From Acidobacteriota bacterium (GTDB taxonomy: Bacteria; Acidobacteriota; Terriglobia; Acidiferrales; 2-02-FULL-67-57): a stretch of 49,546 nucleotides of DNA. The DNA lies in the NCBI GenBank assembly GCA_016210855.1, contig JACQTJ010000125.1, positions 1 through 49,546 of the forward strand, read 5' to 3'. How positions within the stretch are numbered: the first letter of the stretch is position 1; each line of letters begins with the position of its first letter. Below, one piece after another: positions 29,204 through 38,180 of the stretch. A program made the translations under genes and the position numbers. A model generated the notes under the pieces. That model did not search any database, was not told where the DNA came from, and saw nothing but the letters and a program-made list of their open reading frames with translations.

Positions 29204-31192
29204 ATGACCGACAGGCAAAAAAAAGTTCAGCCGGCGCACGTCTCCGAGCAGCGTGACCCCGTCCGCTACGACGTCACCCTGCTCAGCGAGGACGACCTCT
29301 ACCTCTTCAATGAAGGCAGCCATTATCGGCTTTATCAAAAGCTGGGGGCCCACCCCCTGGCCACCCCGCAAGAAACGGGCACCTACTTTGCCGTCTGGGC
29401 GCCGGATGCCGAGCGCGTCTTCGTGATGGGCGACTTCAACGGCTGGAACCGCGCGAGCCATCCCCTCCGGTCGCGGGGTGCGTCCGGAATCTGGGAGGGA
29501 TTCGTCCCCGGGGTCGGCAAAGGCGCGACTTACAAGTACTACATCGAATCCCGCTACCACGGCTACCGGGTGGAGAAGGCCGACCCTTTCGCTTTCTTCG
29601 GCGAAGTCTCGCCGCGCACGGCTTCGGTGGTCTGGGCCCTGGACTACTCCTGGGGCGACGAGGCCTGGATGCGCAGCCGGCACCGGAACAATTCGCTCGA
29701 CAGCCCTATCGCCATCTACGAAGTGCATCTGGGTTCCTGGATGCGCATGCCGGAAGACCACAATCGTCCCCTCACCTACCGCGAACTGGCTCCTAAGCTC
29801 ACCGAGTACCTGCTGCGGATGGGCTTCACCCACGTCGAGTTTCTTCCGGTGATGGAGCACCCCTTCTACGGCTCCTGGGGCTACCAGGCCACTGGCTACT
29901 TCGCCCCCACCAGCCGCTATGGCACCCCGCAGGATTTCATGTACCTGATCGATTACCTGCATCAGCGCGGCCTCGGCGTCATTCTCGACTGGGTGCCTTC
30001 GCACTTCCCCGGCGACCAGCACGGTCTGGCTTACTTCGACGGCACCCAACTCTACGAGCACGCCGACCCCCGCAAGGGTCTCCACCCCGACTGGAACAGC
30101 CGCATCTTCAACTACGGCCGCAACGAAGTCCGCAGTTTCTTGATGAGTAGCGCCCTGTTCTGGCTCGGCACTTATCACGCCGACGGGCTACGGGTGGATG
30201 CCGTGGCCTCCATGCTCTACCTCGACTATTCCCGCAAGCCGGGCGAGTGGATCCCCAACCCCTACGGCGGCCGGGAAAACCTCGAGGCCATCGGCTTCCT
30301 CCAGCGCTTCAACCACGATGTCTACAAGGAGCATCCCAACATCCAGACCGCCGCGGAGGAATCCACCGCCTGTCCGATGGTCTCCCGCCCCACCCACCTA
30401 GGCGGCCTGGGCTTCGGCCTGAAGTGGGACATGGGCTGGATGCACGACACCCTCATCTACATGGCCTACGACCCCGTCTACCGCAAGTACCGCCACAACA
30501 ATCTCACTTTCCGCATGCTCTACGCCTTCACCGAAAACTTCGTGGTGCCTCTCTCCCACGACGAAGTGGTCCACGGCAAGGGCTCCCTGCTCGGCAGGAT
30601 GTCGGGAGATGACTGGCAGAAGTTCGCCAACCTGCGGCTGCTCTATGGCTACATGTACGGCCAGCCGGCCAAGAAGCTGCTCTTCATGGGCGGAGAATTC
30701 GGTCAATGGCGGGAGTGGAACCACGAAGAGAGCCTCGACTGGCACCTCCTCGAGTACCCGCCCCATGCCGGCGTCCAGCAGTGGGTGGCCGACCTGAACC
30801 GCCTCTACCACGCCGAGCCCGCCTTGCACGAGCTCGACTTCGAGCCCCACGGCTTCGAGTGGATTGACGCCAACGACGCCGACCAGAGCGTCCTGAGCTT
30901 CCTCCGCCGGGGACGAATGACCGACGACATCATCGCCGTGGTGTGCAACTTCACCCCCGTGCCCCGCTGTGACTACCGCGTGGGTGTCCCCCGCGGTGGC
31001 TTCTGGAAGGAGGTCTTGAATAGCGACGCCACACTCTACGGGGGCGGCGGCTGGGGAAACTGGGGCGGCCTGGAAGCGGATCCCATTCCTTCTCACGGCC
31101 GGCCCTACTCCCTGAACTTGACCCTGCCGGCGCTTTCCACCATCTTCCTCAAGAGCAGCAGTGTGCCCCGCGTTGACATACCCGTGGGTTGA
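29204..31192 (+). CDS. glgB: 1,4-alpha-glucan branching enzyme (GH13)
   Basis: 662 aa. Makes alpha-1,6 branches in glycogen. One N-terminal CBM48 module ([21 protein letters not shown]), a TIM barrel with the nucleophile Asp in [11 protein letters not shown], the acid/base Glu in QTAAEEST, and the transition-state Asp in [12 protein letters not shown], then the C-terminal all-beta domain. Length fits the short GlgB type with one CBM48. ATG 29204 follows a weak GAGAG/GCGGG Shine-Dalgarno. No glgA, glgC or glgP is in the window, so it stands alone, convergent with korB. Confidence 0.96.
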   Translation: MTDRQKKVQPAHVSEQRDPVRYDVTLLSEDDLYLFNEGSHYRLYQKLGAHPLATPQETGTYFAVWAPDAERVFVMGDFNGWNRASHPLRSRGASGIWEGFVPGVGKGATYKYYIESRYHGYRVEKADPFAFFGEVSPRTASVVWALDYSWGDEAWMRSRHRNNSLDSPIAIYEVHLGSWMRMPEDHNRPLTYRELAPKLTEYLLRMGFTHVEFLPVMEHPFYGSWGYQATGYFAPTSRYGTPQDFMYLIDYLHQRGLGVILDWVPSHFPGDQHGLAYFDGTQLYEHADPRKGLHPDWNSRIFNYGRNEVRSFLMSSALFWLGTYHADGLRVDAVASMLYLDYSRKPGEWIPNPYGGRENLEAIGFLQRFNHDVYKEHPNIQTAAEESTACPMVSRPTHLGGLGFGLKWDMGWMHDTLIYMAYDPVYRKYRHNNLTFRMLYAFTENFVVPLSHDEVVHGKGSLLGRMSGDDWQKFANLRLLYGYMYGQPAKKLLFMGGEFGQWREWNHEESLDWHLLEYPPHAGVQQWVADLNRLYHAEPALHELDFEPHGFEWIDANDADQSVLSFLRRGRMTDDIIAVVCNFTPVPRCDYRVGVPRGGFWKEVLNSDATLYGGGGWGNWGGLEADPIPSHGRPYSLNLTLPALSTIFLKSSSVPRVDIPVG

Positions 31193-31275
31193 GCCTAGGG
31201 AGAGTCTAGCCCTATGCCCGCCCCAGCGGAGGGTCCCAGGGGGGAGAAGGAAGACGAGCCGTCGACGCCTCTGCC

Positions 31276-32157
31276 CTACACCAGCTCTTCTACCAGGCTT
31301 TGGAAAAGGGCTTCGTCGACGCCGAGTTTGTGGCGGACGAGGGGTCCGAGCCGGAAGGCAGGTTCGGAGTCTTCATAGGTAGGCTGCTCATCCTTGTAGA
31401 ACAGTCCCAGGGGAATGCGGTCGCCCCACTCGAAGGACTTTTCCAGGGCCGCCTGCACATCACTGGGCCGGTAGTCGGGCTCGTCTTCCAGCTTGTAGAC
31501 GCGCTGCTTGAACCAGGGATAGGTGTTGAGCTTGTTGTAGGTGACGCAGGGGCTGAAGACGTCAATGAGCGCAAAGCCTTTGTGCTGGATGCCGCCGGCA
31601 ATTAGCTCAGCCATGTGGTTCGGTTCACCGGAGAAGGCGCGGGCGACATAGGTAGCCCCAGAGACCAGCGCCAGCGCGATGGGGTTGATGGGCAGCTCGA
31701 CGTTGCCTCGGGGCGTCGATTTGGTCCGCATCTCCTTCATAGTAGTAGGCGAAGCCTGTCCGGTGGTGAGCCCGTAGACTTGGTTGTTCATCACCACATA
31801 AGTGAGGTCGAGGTTGCGGCGCATGGCGTGGATGAAGTGACCGATGCCGATGCCGTAACCGTCGCCATCGCCGCCCGTGATGACCACCGTGAGGTCGGTG
31901 TTGGCCAGCTTGATGCCGCTGGCCACCGCCACCGCCCGGCCGTGCAGCGAGTGCACGCCGTAGGCGTGGATAAACCCGGGAAGGTTCGAGGAGCAGCCAA
32001 TGCCGGAGACAATCACCAAGTCTTTGGGCGCCACCCCGACTTTGCCCGCGGCCATCTTGACGGCTTTCAAGACCCCAAAGTCGCCGCAGCCTGGACACCA
32101 GTCGGGCTCGACCGGACCCGCGTAGGTTTCGAGCGGCAGTTCAACGATAGTCGCCAT
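31276..32157 (-). CDS. korB: 2-oxoacid:ferredoxin oxidoreductase, beta subunit
   Basis: 293 aa. Binds thiamine diphosphate and one [4Fe-4S] cluster: WCPGCGDFGV, SGIGCSSNLP and a later Cys (FSPCVTYNKLN) supply cluster ligands, and GGDGDGYGIGIGHFIHA plus VVMNNQVYGLTTGQASPT form the ThDP/Mg site. With KorA it decarboxylates 2-oxoglutarate (or a related 2-oxoacid) to acyl-CoA with reduced ferredoxin, or runs in reverse. It follows korA by 9 nt with an AGGGGGA Shine-Dalgarno. No delta ferredoxin subunit is present, matching the two-subunit KorAB type. Confidence 0.93.
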   Translation of the reverse strand: MATIVELPLETYAGPVEPDWCPGCGDFGVLKAVKMAAGKVGVAPKDLVIVSGIGCSSNLPGFIHAYGVHSLHGRAVAVASGIKLANTDLTVVITGGDGDGYGIGIGHFIHAMRRNLDLTYVVMNNQVYGLTTGQASPTTMKEMRTKSTPRGNVELPINPIALALVSGATYVARAFSGEPNHMAELIAGGIQHKGFALIDVFSPCVTYNKLNTYPWFKQRVYKLEDEPDYRPSDVQAALEKSFEWGDRIPLGLFYKDEQPTYEDSEPAFRLGPLVRHKLGVDEALFQSLVEELV

Positions 32158-32166
32158 GAAGTCCCC

Positions 32167-34146
32167 CTAGGAGGCGCCGGCTGCCGGGATGTGGGTGGCG
32201 CCGGTATTGATCCCCACGCATAACTCGCCCTGCTTCTTGCCTGAATCGCGGTGGATAATCTCGATCCGCCACACGGATTCTCCGCCGCCATCACTGTCGG
32301 CTTTTTCGATACGTCCGGGGCGCAGCTCTTCGTTCAGGTGGGTGCGGATGTAATGGTAGGCAATCTCCCGGGCTTCGGCCGGAGTGACCTCGAGCGAGCG
32401 CAGGTGGCCTTCCAGGATGGCCAGAACCTGCTCCTTGATGTAGTGGGGCTCAAAGGGCTCGCCGTCGTACTTCAAGATGCGGTCGTGCACGCCAAAGCCG
32501 GTCTCCGCCCGCAAGTGGCGGGCAAACTGGCCGGTGGCGTTGGCTTCGATGCAGATGGTGCGCTTCGAGCGGCCCAAAAGCTCGCTGACCTCGCGGGCGT
32601 GGAAAGGGAAAAGATATTTCACTTGGAGGTGGTTGGCGCGAATGCCGGCAGCGGCCAGCTGGCCGCCGGCCTCCCGGATGACCCCCTGAGTGGAGCCCCA
32701 ACCGATCAAGGTGACGTCGGCGTCGAGGGGGCCAGCCAGCTGCGGGGCGGGGAGGTCGCCCAGGGCGTGGTCCAGCTTCCTCATCCGCTTTTCCGCGATT
32801 TTGCGGCGGACCGCCGGATTGGTGAAGACGTCACTAATCACAATGCCTTCTTCGTCATGCTCGTCGGTGGCGGCGACATAGAGGGTATTGGCGGTGCCGG
32901 GCAGGGCGCGGGGGGAGACGCCCGAGGGAGTAAAGGCATAGCGCTTGTACCTGCCGTTCTCTGCGCTCCATTCGGTGACCAGCTCTCCCCTCTCGATCGG
33001 AACGGTGGCAGTTAGGGTTTCGGGCTCAATGGTCTCGGGGTGCTCGGATAGCAGCAGGTCGGAAATGATGATCACGGGAAGCTGGTATGTTTCCGCCAGA
33101 TTGAGGGCTTCCACGGCGGTGTGGAAGCAGTCCGCGGCGTTGGTAGGGGCGATGATGATTCGGGGAAAGTCGCCCTGAGAGGCGCCGAAGACCTGGTTGA
33201 GGTCAGCCTGCTCGGTCTTGGTGGGGATGCCGGTGGAAGGCCCGCCGCGCTGGACTTCGATAATGACCACCGGGGCTTCGATCATTCCCGCCTGGCCGAT
33301 GGCTTCGGTCATGAGGGCGAAGCCGCCCCCCGAGGTGCCGCACAGGGCGCGCACGCCAGCCAGCCCGGCCCCGATGGCCATGTTGACCACGGCCAACTCA
33401 TCTTCGCATTGCTTGACCACCACTCCGCAGCGCTCTGCGTGTGCCGCCATCCAATGCAGGATAGAGGAGGCAGGGGTCATCGGATAGGCCGAATAGAACT
33501 TGCACCCGCCGGCCACGGCCCCCAGCGAGAAGGCTTCATTTCCGGTGATGAAGGGGCGACGCTTCCGAGAGAAGCTCCACTGGCAGCCGAGAGGCACAAA
33601 GCGGTCGCGGGCGTAGTCGTAGCCAGCGCGGGCCAGGCCGACGTTTTGCTCCACGACAGGTTTGCCCTTGTAGGCGAAAGTGTCCGTGAGAACGCCGGCG
33701 GCGATTTCGAAATCGAGTCCCAGCAAAAAGAGCAAGGCCCCCAGGGCCACGGTGTTCTGCATCACTGGCTGGATGCGCCCGAAGCTTCGGGTCAACTCGG
33801 TGATGGGCAGGGGAACGGTAATGACCCTGTCGCGCAGAGGAATGTTTGCCCGCAGCTTGTCAGCGTTGAAGAGGACGACGCCGCCGGGTTCCACCTCCGG
33901 GGCGTGACGCTCGATAGAGTCTTGATTCAGGGCGATGAGGGCGCTTAGGTGGTCGCCGTGTGACTCCACCTTCTCCTGGCCCAGGCGGATTCGCAGCCAA
34001 ATGTGGCCCCCCCGGATGACTGACTGATAGCTGTTGTACGCATACACATACAACCCTAGCCGGGCCGCAGTTCTGGCCAGGGTGTCGCCGGTCTTGTCCA
34101 GCCCATCACCGGCAGCGCCCCCGATTCCAATGGTAATGTCAGTCAC
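32167..34146 (-). CDS. korA: 2-oxoacid:ferredoxin oxidoreductase, fused gamma-alpha subunit
   Basis: 659 aa, a fusion typical of aerobic KorAB enzymes. The N-terminal gamma domain (residues 1-190) has TIGIGGAAGDGLDKTGDTLAR and SYQSVIRGGHIWLRIRLG for CoA-side binding. The alpha domain follows with GNEAFSLGAVAGGCKFYSAYPMTPAS and GGPSTGIPTKTEQADL. A C-terminal extension of about 50 residues after the canonical end (EIAYHYIRTHLNEEL) is of unclear role. ATG 34146, preceded by a near-consensus promoter about 120 nt upstream. Substrate preference between 2-oxoglutarate and other 2-oxoacids cannot be settled by eye. Confidence 0.93.
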   Translation of the reverse strand: MTDITIGIGGAAGDGLDKTGDTLARTAARLGLYVYAYNSYQSVIRGGHIWLRIRLGQEKVESHGDHLSALIALNQDSIERHAPEVEPGGVVLFNADKLRANIPLRDRVITVPLPITELTRSFGRIQPVMQNTVALGALLFLLGLDFEIAAGVLTDTFAYKGKPVVEQNVGLARAGYDYARDRFVPLGCQWSFSRKRRPFITGNEAFSLGAVAGGCKFYSAYPMTPASSILHWMAAHAERCGVVVKQCEDELAVVNMAIGAGLAGVRALCGTSGGGFALMTEAIGQAGMIEAPVVIIEVQRGGPSTGIPTKTEQADLNQVFGASQGDFPRIIIAPTNAADCFHTAVEALNLAETYQLPVIIISDLLLSEHPETIEPETLTATVPIERGELVTEWSAENGRYKRYAFTPSGVSPRALPGTANTLYVAATDEHDEEGIVISDVFTNPAVRRKIAEKRMRKLDHALGDLPAPQLAGPLDADVTLIGWGSTQGVIREAGGQLAAAGIRANHLQVKYLFPFHAREVSELLGRSKRTICIEANATGQFARHLRAETGFGVHDRILKYDGEPFEPHYIKEQVLAILEGHLRSLEVTPAEAREIAYHYIRTHLNEELRPGRIEKADSDGGGESVWRIEIIHRDSGKKQGELCVGINTGATHIPAAGAS

Positions 34147-34269
34147 AGCGACATCCCCAGAGCCGGGTTAAAATTGGCAAGAGCCCGGGCGCAAATCGCC
34201 TTTGGCTCTCCCTGTGGAGACTAAGAACACTGGCCCTCCCCTGGTCGGACCGGCAACGCCCAAGCCAGC

Positions 34270-34298
34270 ATTAAACTCCGCTGCAGCGCCAGTGTCAA
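34270..34298 (-). promoter_or_regulatory. Near-consensus sigma-70 promoter of korAB
   Basis: TTGACA (34298-34293), exactly 17 nt, TTTAAT (34275-34270): 11 of 12 consensus positions. Leader of about 115 nt before korA. Confidence 0.8.
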
Positions 34299-34319
34299 GC
34301 AACCGTTCTGCGTTGCCGC

Positions 34320-34649
34320 TCAGGAGGCCAGGACCTCTTTTTTGGTCAACTCCACAATGAGTTCATCCAGTCGTTTGCGATTCGCATCGGTGATCGAGGT
34401 GAATTCGATGCCCACGCCGCCCTGGGATTCGCAGAAGCGAACCACGCCCTCCGCTTCAAAAGGGTGAGCGGCCGCGATCTTGATGTGAACCGGTGTATTC
34501 ACCAACAGGTCTGCGGCGTTGACAAACAGGCCACCGGCGCTGAGGTTACCTATGGGCTCCCGGATGCGAATGGTCTTGTTCTGCCCGCGGAGTTCCACGG
34601 GGTTGCCGAGCGCTATGCGGGGAAAACTGCGAATGCTTGGCCCCTCCAT
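34320..34649 (-). CDS. PilZ-domain c-di-GMP-binding protein
   Basis: 109 aa, a stand-alone PilZ domain. The c-di-GMP signature is complete: RSFPR (RxxxR) at the N-terminus and NLSAGG ([D/N]xSxxG) about 30 residues on, then GVGIEFTSI on a later strand. It would sense c-di-GMP and act on an unknown partner. Start ATG 34649 is fixed by AAAGGAG 8-9 nt upstream; the 25 extra residues in the track start (34724) are not conserved-looking. Isolated between korAB and tRNA-Arg. Confidence 0.87.
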   Translation of the reverse strand: MEGPSIRSFPRIALGNPVELRGQNKTIRIREPIGNLSAGGLFVNAADLLVNTPVHIKIAAAHPFEAEGVVRFCESQGGVGIEFTSITDANRKRLDELIVELTKKEVLAS

Positions 34650-34859
34650 CGAATGCTCTCCTTTCTGGCTGCAACCCTCGCTGGGGGGCAAAAGCCACCC
34701 ACCGACGCTGCGAGGCCTGGCCACGTGAGCCCGGGCTGGAGATGGTGGAGGCTGGCTGAATCTTACTACAAGAGAGCCCGCTGGCCAGCAGGAGTTTTGG
34801 TATCAAAAGGAGACAAGAAGCCCTTCGACCCAGTTTTTCAGGCAGCCAAAACAGGGGAG

Positions 34860-34936
34860 TGGCGCGCCCGGAGGGACTCGAACCCCCGACCTTCTGGTTC
34901 GTAGCCAGACGCTCTATCCAACTGAGCTACGGGCGC
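34860..34936 (-). tRNA. tRNA-Arg (anticodon ACG), CCA encoded
   Basis: Full cloverleaf on the minus strand: acceptor GCGCCCG/CGGGCGC, D-arm GCTCAGTTGGATAGAGC, anticodon arm TCTGG-CTACGAA-CCAGA (anticodon ACG), T-arm GGGGG-TTCGAGT-CCCTC, discriminator G and encoded CCA. A34 would be edited to inosine to read CGU/CGC/CGA. Confidence 0.97.
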
Positions 34937-35008
34937 GACGGGTGAAATTCATTGTAGAGGGGCCTCCCCGGAGTGTCAATGCAGCGGCCCGGGGACAAAG
35001 CCCAGAAG

Positions 35009-36025
35009 CTAGAGCGGGCGTGTGCGGCAGGTGGCACCCTTGCCTTTCAGGCAATAGTCGTAGCAGTTCTTGTGCGCGATGTGCACACGCCGAAAGGACT
35101 CCTCAAGCGTCGTGCCCAGCTCGAATCGCGCATCGTCGTAAATCACCGGGCAGGGGTAGTAGCGCAGCACGCCCTCGCTCTTCTGCACGCACCGGCTGAA
35201 ATGGCACATCAGCGACTCGGGGGCTCTGTTCAAGCTGGAGAAACAGTTGGTGGTAACGAAGACTTCAGGCTTCGGCTCCTGACCCCGCTGGCCCAACTGC
35301 ACGAGTTGATTCCCCATCTCCAGCACGTTTTCAATCAAATTTACTTCGACCGGCCCCCGGAATAGCCCCTGGAAGTGGGCCCGAATCTCTTCGTCGGTTT
35401 GCTCGGAAAGGAAGGGCCGCTCCGCGGTGAGCACAGGCACGAAACCCATCTCCATCAGCTGCTTGATGGTCTCGACCGTCTGCGCAAAGGTTCCTTTGCC
35501 GCGAATGCCATCGTGTTCGGCTGCCCGCGGACTTTCCAAGGTGATGCGGACCCGCAAGCGGTCGCCGTGGCGCTCCCGCAGCTGCCGCAGGACGTCAAAA
35601 TGGTGGCGGATGTAACGCCGTCCGTTGGTGAGGATCTCGACCGGGGCGATTTCCAGCGCATACTCCAGGCTTCGGACGAACTCCTCGTTCCTCTTCGCCC
35701 GGCCGCGCAACACCGCCTCGTTCACGAAGACTTCACCGCCGGTGAAGCAGATTTTCTGGACTCCGAAGCGGGCGGCGGTGTCCAGGTGCGGGCGGAGCTC
35801 CGTGAAGGCGATTTGCTCCAGGCGGTTGTTGGAAGGTGAGGAAGCCGTATAGCAGTGCGTGCACTTCAAGTCGCAAAGCGATCCTTGCATCACCCAGAGA
35901 TCTTCGAGCACGAAGCGTCCGCCCAGCCGCTTCGGATCAACGAAGGCGCGCTGCTCGCCCTTGGCGTTCGTGAGGGCGAGGCCGTCGGGGTGCCGCCCGA
36001 GGAGCGTGGGGATGGCCGTGCCCAT
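35009..36025 (-). CDS. Radical SAM enzyme paired with the ArsM-like methyltransferase
   Basis: 338 aa. Radical SAM cluster motif CDLKCTHC (Cys 51, 55, 58), then the FTGGEV SAM-binding GGE motif and EILTNGR. A C-terminal Cys-rich part (LMCHFSRC, YYPCPVIYDD, NCYDYCLKGKGATC) could hold an auxiliary [4Fe-4S] cluster as in SPASM/Twitch enzymes. The first ATG that fits is 36025, overlapping the methyltransferase stop as TGATG, so the pair is translationally coupled. Product unknown. Radical SAM enzymes next to ArsM are known for arsenosugar (ArsS) and arsinothricin (ArsL) routes, but the sequence does not match what I recall of ArsS, and I do not name it. Confidence 0.85.
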   Translation of the reverse strand: MGTAIPTLLGRHPDGLALTNAKGEQRAFVDPKRLGGRFVLEDLWVMQGSLCDLKCTHCYTASSPSNNRLEQIAFTELRPHLDTAARFGVQKICFTGGEVFVNEAVLRGRAKRNEEFVRSLEYALEIAPVEILTNGRRYIRHHFDVLRQLRERHGDRLRVRITLESPRAAEHDGIRGKGTFAQTVETIKQLMEMGFVPVLTAERPFLSEQTDEEIRAHFQGLFRGPVEVNLIENVLEMGNQLVQLGQRGQEPKPEVFVTTNCFSSLNRAPESLMCHFSRCVQKSEGVLRYYPCPVIYDDARFELGTTLEESFRRVHIAHKNCYDYCLKGKGATCRTRPL

Positions 36026-37194
36026 CAGCAGCAGTCTCCCGGCCCACAAACGCTGGCTGCGGGGGCGAGGGTCTTGCGGTAGCGCTTTCCCTTGGTCTCG
36101 CGCGGGTCCCGCACCTCCGCCCCGCTGCAAACGAATCCACGGGCTCTCTTGAGCGGCACCTCGCGCCGGGGCGGCAGAGGAATGATGTCGTCAGCGTACG
36201 GAGCCTGGGTGAGAATCTTGTAAGTCTTGTCGCAGACCGCCATGCGCTGGCCGCGGCGCAAAACGTGTCCGTCGTCGTCCCGCACTTCCTTCCAGGGGCC
36301 CTTGTAGACGACCGCCTGGTAGCGCTCCAAGCACGGGCCTTCCTTGCCTTTGCGAGCGGTCACGGTGATGGAGCGGAATTCGATTCCGCGGACCGTCTGC
36401 CAGGGCTTCTGGTCATACTTTTCGATTTGAATGCCGTAGAAGCCGGCCCGCTCGAACGACTCCAGGAACTTGTCCTCACGGAAGGCGCCGGCGATACACC
36501 CACTCCAGAGCTTGGGGTCGCGTTTCATAGCGGCAGGCACGTCTTCGTCGGACACGATGTCACTGATGGCCACCCGCCCGCCGCGCTTCAGCACCCGGTA
36601 CATCTCCGCGAAAAGCTTTTCCTTGTCGGCGTCCTTTACCAGGTTGAGGACACAGTTCGAAATGATGACGTCCACCGACTCGCCGGCAATCAGCGGCGCT
36701 GCCGTGCGCAGCCGTTCGGTGAAGGCCTCGAAATCAGCCAGATCGGCGGCGGTGCGAACCGGCCGGCCCTTCAGGTAAGCCTCCAGCTCATCAAGCGGCA
36801 GGGCCAGATCTTGGATGCGGGCGCGGTGGAAGACGACGTTGTCATACCCCAGGCGCTCGGCGACCGTGGGCTGATGCTTGCGGGCCAGAGCCAGCATCTC
36901 TTCGTTCATGTCCACCCCGATGACCTTTCCCGTGGGCCCGACGATTTGAGCCGCGCTGTAGCAGACCTTGCCCGCGCCCGAACCCAGGTCGAGCACCGTA
37001 TCGCCGGTGCGCAAGTACGGCGTGGGGTCGCCGCACCCGTAGTCGCGCTCCACAATCTCGGCCGGGATCAGTTCCAGGGCGCGAGGGTCGTAGGTCACCG
37101 GACAACAAAGAGCCGGCTCCTTCTTTCGGGCCGCCTCGCTGTAGCGCGCCCGAACCGCCTGTTCACTGTCCATCAATGGCTGCCGACGTGGCAT
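36025..37194 (-). CDS. ArsM-like SAM methyltransferase with Cys-rich C-terminal extension
   Basis: 389 aa, about 100 longer than simple ArsM. SAM site VLDLGSGAGKVCYSAAQIVG and VIGVDMNEEMLALAR. The three As(III)-binding Cys of ArsM all have counterparts: DYGCGDP (Cys 54), ISNCVLNL and WSGCIAGAF. An additional vicinal pair ALCCPVTYD (Cys 30-31) precedes them. A C-terminal region of about 110 residues ends in VCGPGDCC, which could bind a soft metal or metalloid. Start ATG 37194 has AAGGAG 9 nt upstream. As(III) methylation is suggested by family; another thiophilic substrate is possible. First gene of the coupled pair. Confidence 0.85.
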   Translation of the reverse strand: MPRRQPLMDSEQAVRARYSEAARKKEPALCCPVTYDPRALELIPAEIVERDYGCGDPTPYLRTGDTVLDLGSGAGKVCYSAAQIVGPTGKVIGVDMNEEMLALARKHQPTVAERLGYDNVVFHRARIQDLALPLDELEAYLKGRPVRTAADLADFEAFTERLRTAAPLIAGESVDVIISNCVLNLVKDADKEKLFAEMYRVLKRGGRVAISDIVSDEDVPAAMKRDPKLWSGCIAGAFREDKFLESFERAGFYGIQIEKYDQKPWQTVRGIEFRSITVTARKGKEGPCLERYQAVVYKGPWKEVRDDDGHVLRRGQRMAVCDKTYKILTQAPYADDIIPLPPRREVPLKRARGFVCSGAEVRDPRETKGKRYRKTLAPAASVCGPGDCC

Positions 37195-37245
37195 GGTCGC
37201 TTCTCCTTGTCCGAGGCTTCGGCCCATTGGGCCCGAACGCTCGCT

Positions 37246-37274
37246 AGGCTACTTGAGATTGGACGGACGTTCAA
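37246..37274 (-). promoter_or_regulatory. Candidate promoter of the ArsM-like/radical SAM operon
   Basis: TTGAAC (37274-37269), 17 nt, TAGCCT (37251-37246). Between it and the Shine-Dalgarno lies an imperfect palindrome TTCGGCCCA-T-TGGGCCCGAA (37219-37238) that could be an operator or leader hairpin. Confidence 0.45.
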
Positions 37275-37881
37275 GGCGCGGGGATTCAGTCGGAATCAGC
37301 CTTTGCCCAGCATGGAGTGTCGTCGCCTGCAGACGTTGGACAGTGAGGCCATCCGCCGCCGTGCCCAACGCTTCGGGCGGGAAATCCAGGCCGCTTTACC
37401 GAAATAGCAAGCGGCGGCCAGCCGCTCGGCTGTCCGGTGGCCTCGTGGCCGGCCACCCCTGGGAGGTGCCAGGCTACCGCGAACCCGCCACAAATTTCCC
37501 GAAGGGAGGCTGGGGTTCCCGTCTTGGGAGAGGAGCCACCCACTGGCTGCACAGCACACCCTCTAAGTGCTTTTCTTTTCGTGAGCTGCGGCTCAGGGGT
37601 TTGGCGAGTGTCGTGCTTAGCCACTGCGCGGAAGAGTGGCGGCTCGCGCTCTGCGGAACCAGCAGCCTGGCAGTCGGCGTGGCGGGCGCAACCCCCGTAC
37701 CCGACTCCGGGCTGTTGGTTTGTTTCTCTCCCTGGGTCGGTTCAGGCCAGGAGGAAACTGCATCGCCAACCCCAATCCGGGTCGGCTCCCCAAGCTGGCT
37801 CGGACCCCCATCGAAGCGGGGGTCGCCACCTTCCCTGACACTCCGGGCTTGATCCCCTGCCGCGAAGTATCCGGAGGGACC
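37275..37881. other. Gene-free, hairpin-rich intergenic stretch
   Basis: About 600 nt with no ORF that looks coding on either strand. It holds stacked inverted repeats: CAGCCG-CT-CGGCTG (37419-37432), GGTGGCC...GGCCACC (37436-37457, including the perfect palindrome GTGGCCGGCCAC), CCTGG...CCAGG (37458-37473), AGCCACT...AGTGGCGGCT near 37618-37642 and GACCCCC...GGGGGTC (37803-37824). A 31-codon ORF at 37312-37407 (MECRRLQTLDSEAIRRRAQ...) lacks a Shine-Dalgarno. I could not match RNase P RNA, tmRNA, SRP RNA or a common riboswitch core here. Confidence 0.5.
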
Positions 37882-38121
37882 TCAGGCCGGGCTTCTGCTG
37901 ACCTCAACTTTTTCTGTGAGGGGAATCGCTGCCCGGCGGACCCAATGCACCACCTCGGTCTCCTTGAGTCGGGAGGCGTCGAACTGGATCGAAGCCACGC
38001 GGTTGGCCTCGTCCACCCGGATGCGCAGGATGCCGTAGTGGCTAGCGAGCTCCCCCAGGGCCTTCACTTGGGCGGGGCTGAGCGGCCCGGCGTAGCGGTA
38101 GCTGACCTCTAGGTAGGTCAT
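37882..38121 (-). CDS. Small conserved-looking protein of unknown function
   Basis: 79 aa with an alpha/beta pattern (TYLEVSYRYAGPLSPAQVKALGELASHYGILRIRVDEANRVASIQFDASRL, then KETEVVHWVRRAAIPL), resembling a ferredoxin-like, HMA-type fold but without metal-binding Cys. Chosen start ATG 38121; the track start at 38151 adds ten poorly placed residues. It lies 59 nt downstream of the AsmA gene on the same strand. Function not recognised. Confidence 0.65.
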   Translation of the reverse strand: MTYLEVSYRYAGPLSPAQVKALGELASHYGILRIRVDEANRVASIQFDASRLKETEVVHWVRRAAIPLTEKVEVSRSPA

Positions 38122-38180
38122 AGGGCCTCCGAAACGCCGGCGATTATACACGCCCGAGCGTTGCCGTCCGGGTCTGGCCG

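Noticed and set aside
34860-34936. tRNA-Arg as an integration site
   Set aside because: No integrase, direct repeat of the tRNA 3' end or composition shift nearby.
35009-36025. Naming the radical SAM gene arsS or arsL
   Set aside because: Only the neighbourhood supports it; sequence around the cluster motif does not match my recollection of ArsS, and no comparison with ArsL could be made.
36265-37407. 380-aa ORF antisense to the ArsM-like gene
   Set aside because: The methyltransferase has intact motifs; only the last 31 codons lie outside it and lack a Shine-Dalgarno.
37193-37852. Several 90-220-aa ORFs in the 37.2-37.9 kb gap
   Set aside because: No Shine-Dalgarno, no domain-like sequence, Ser/Pro/Arg-rich in all frames.
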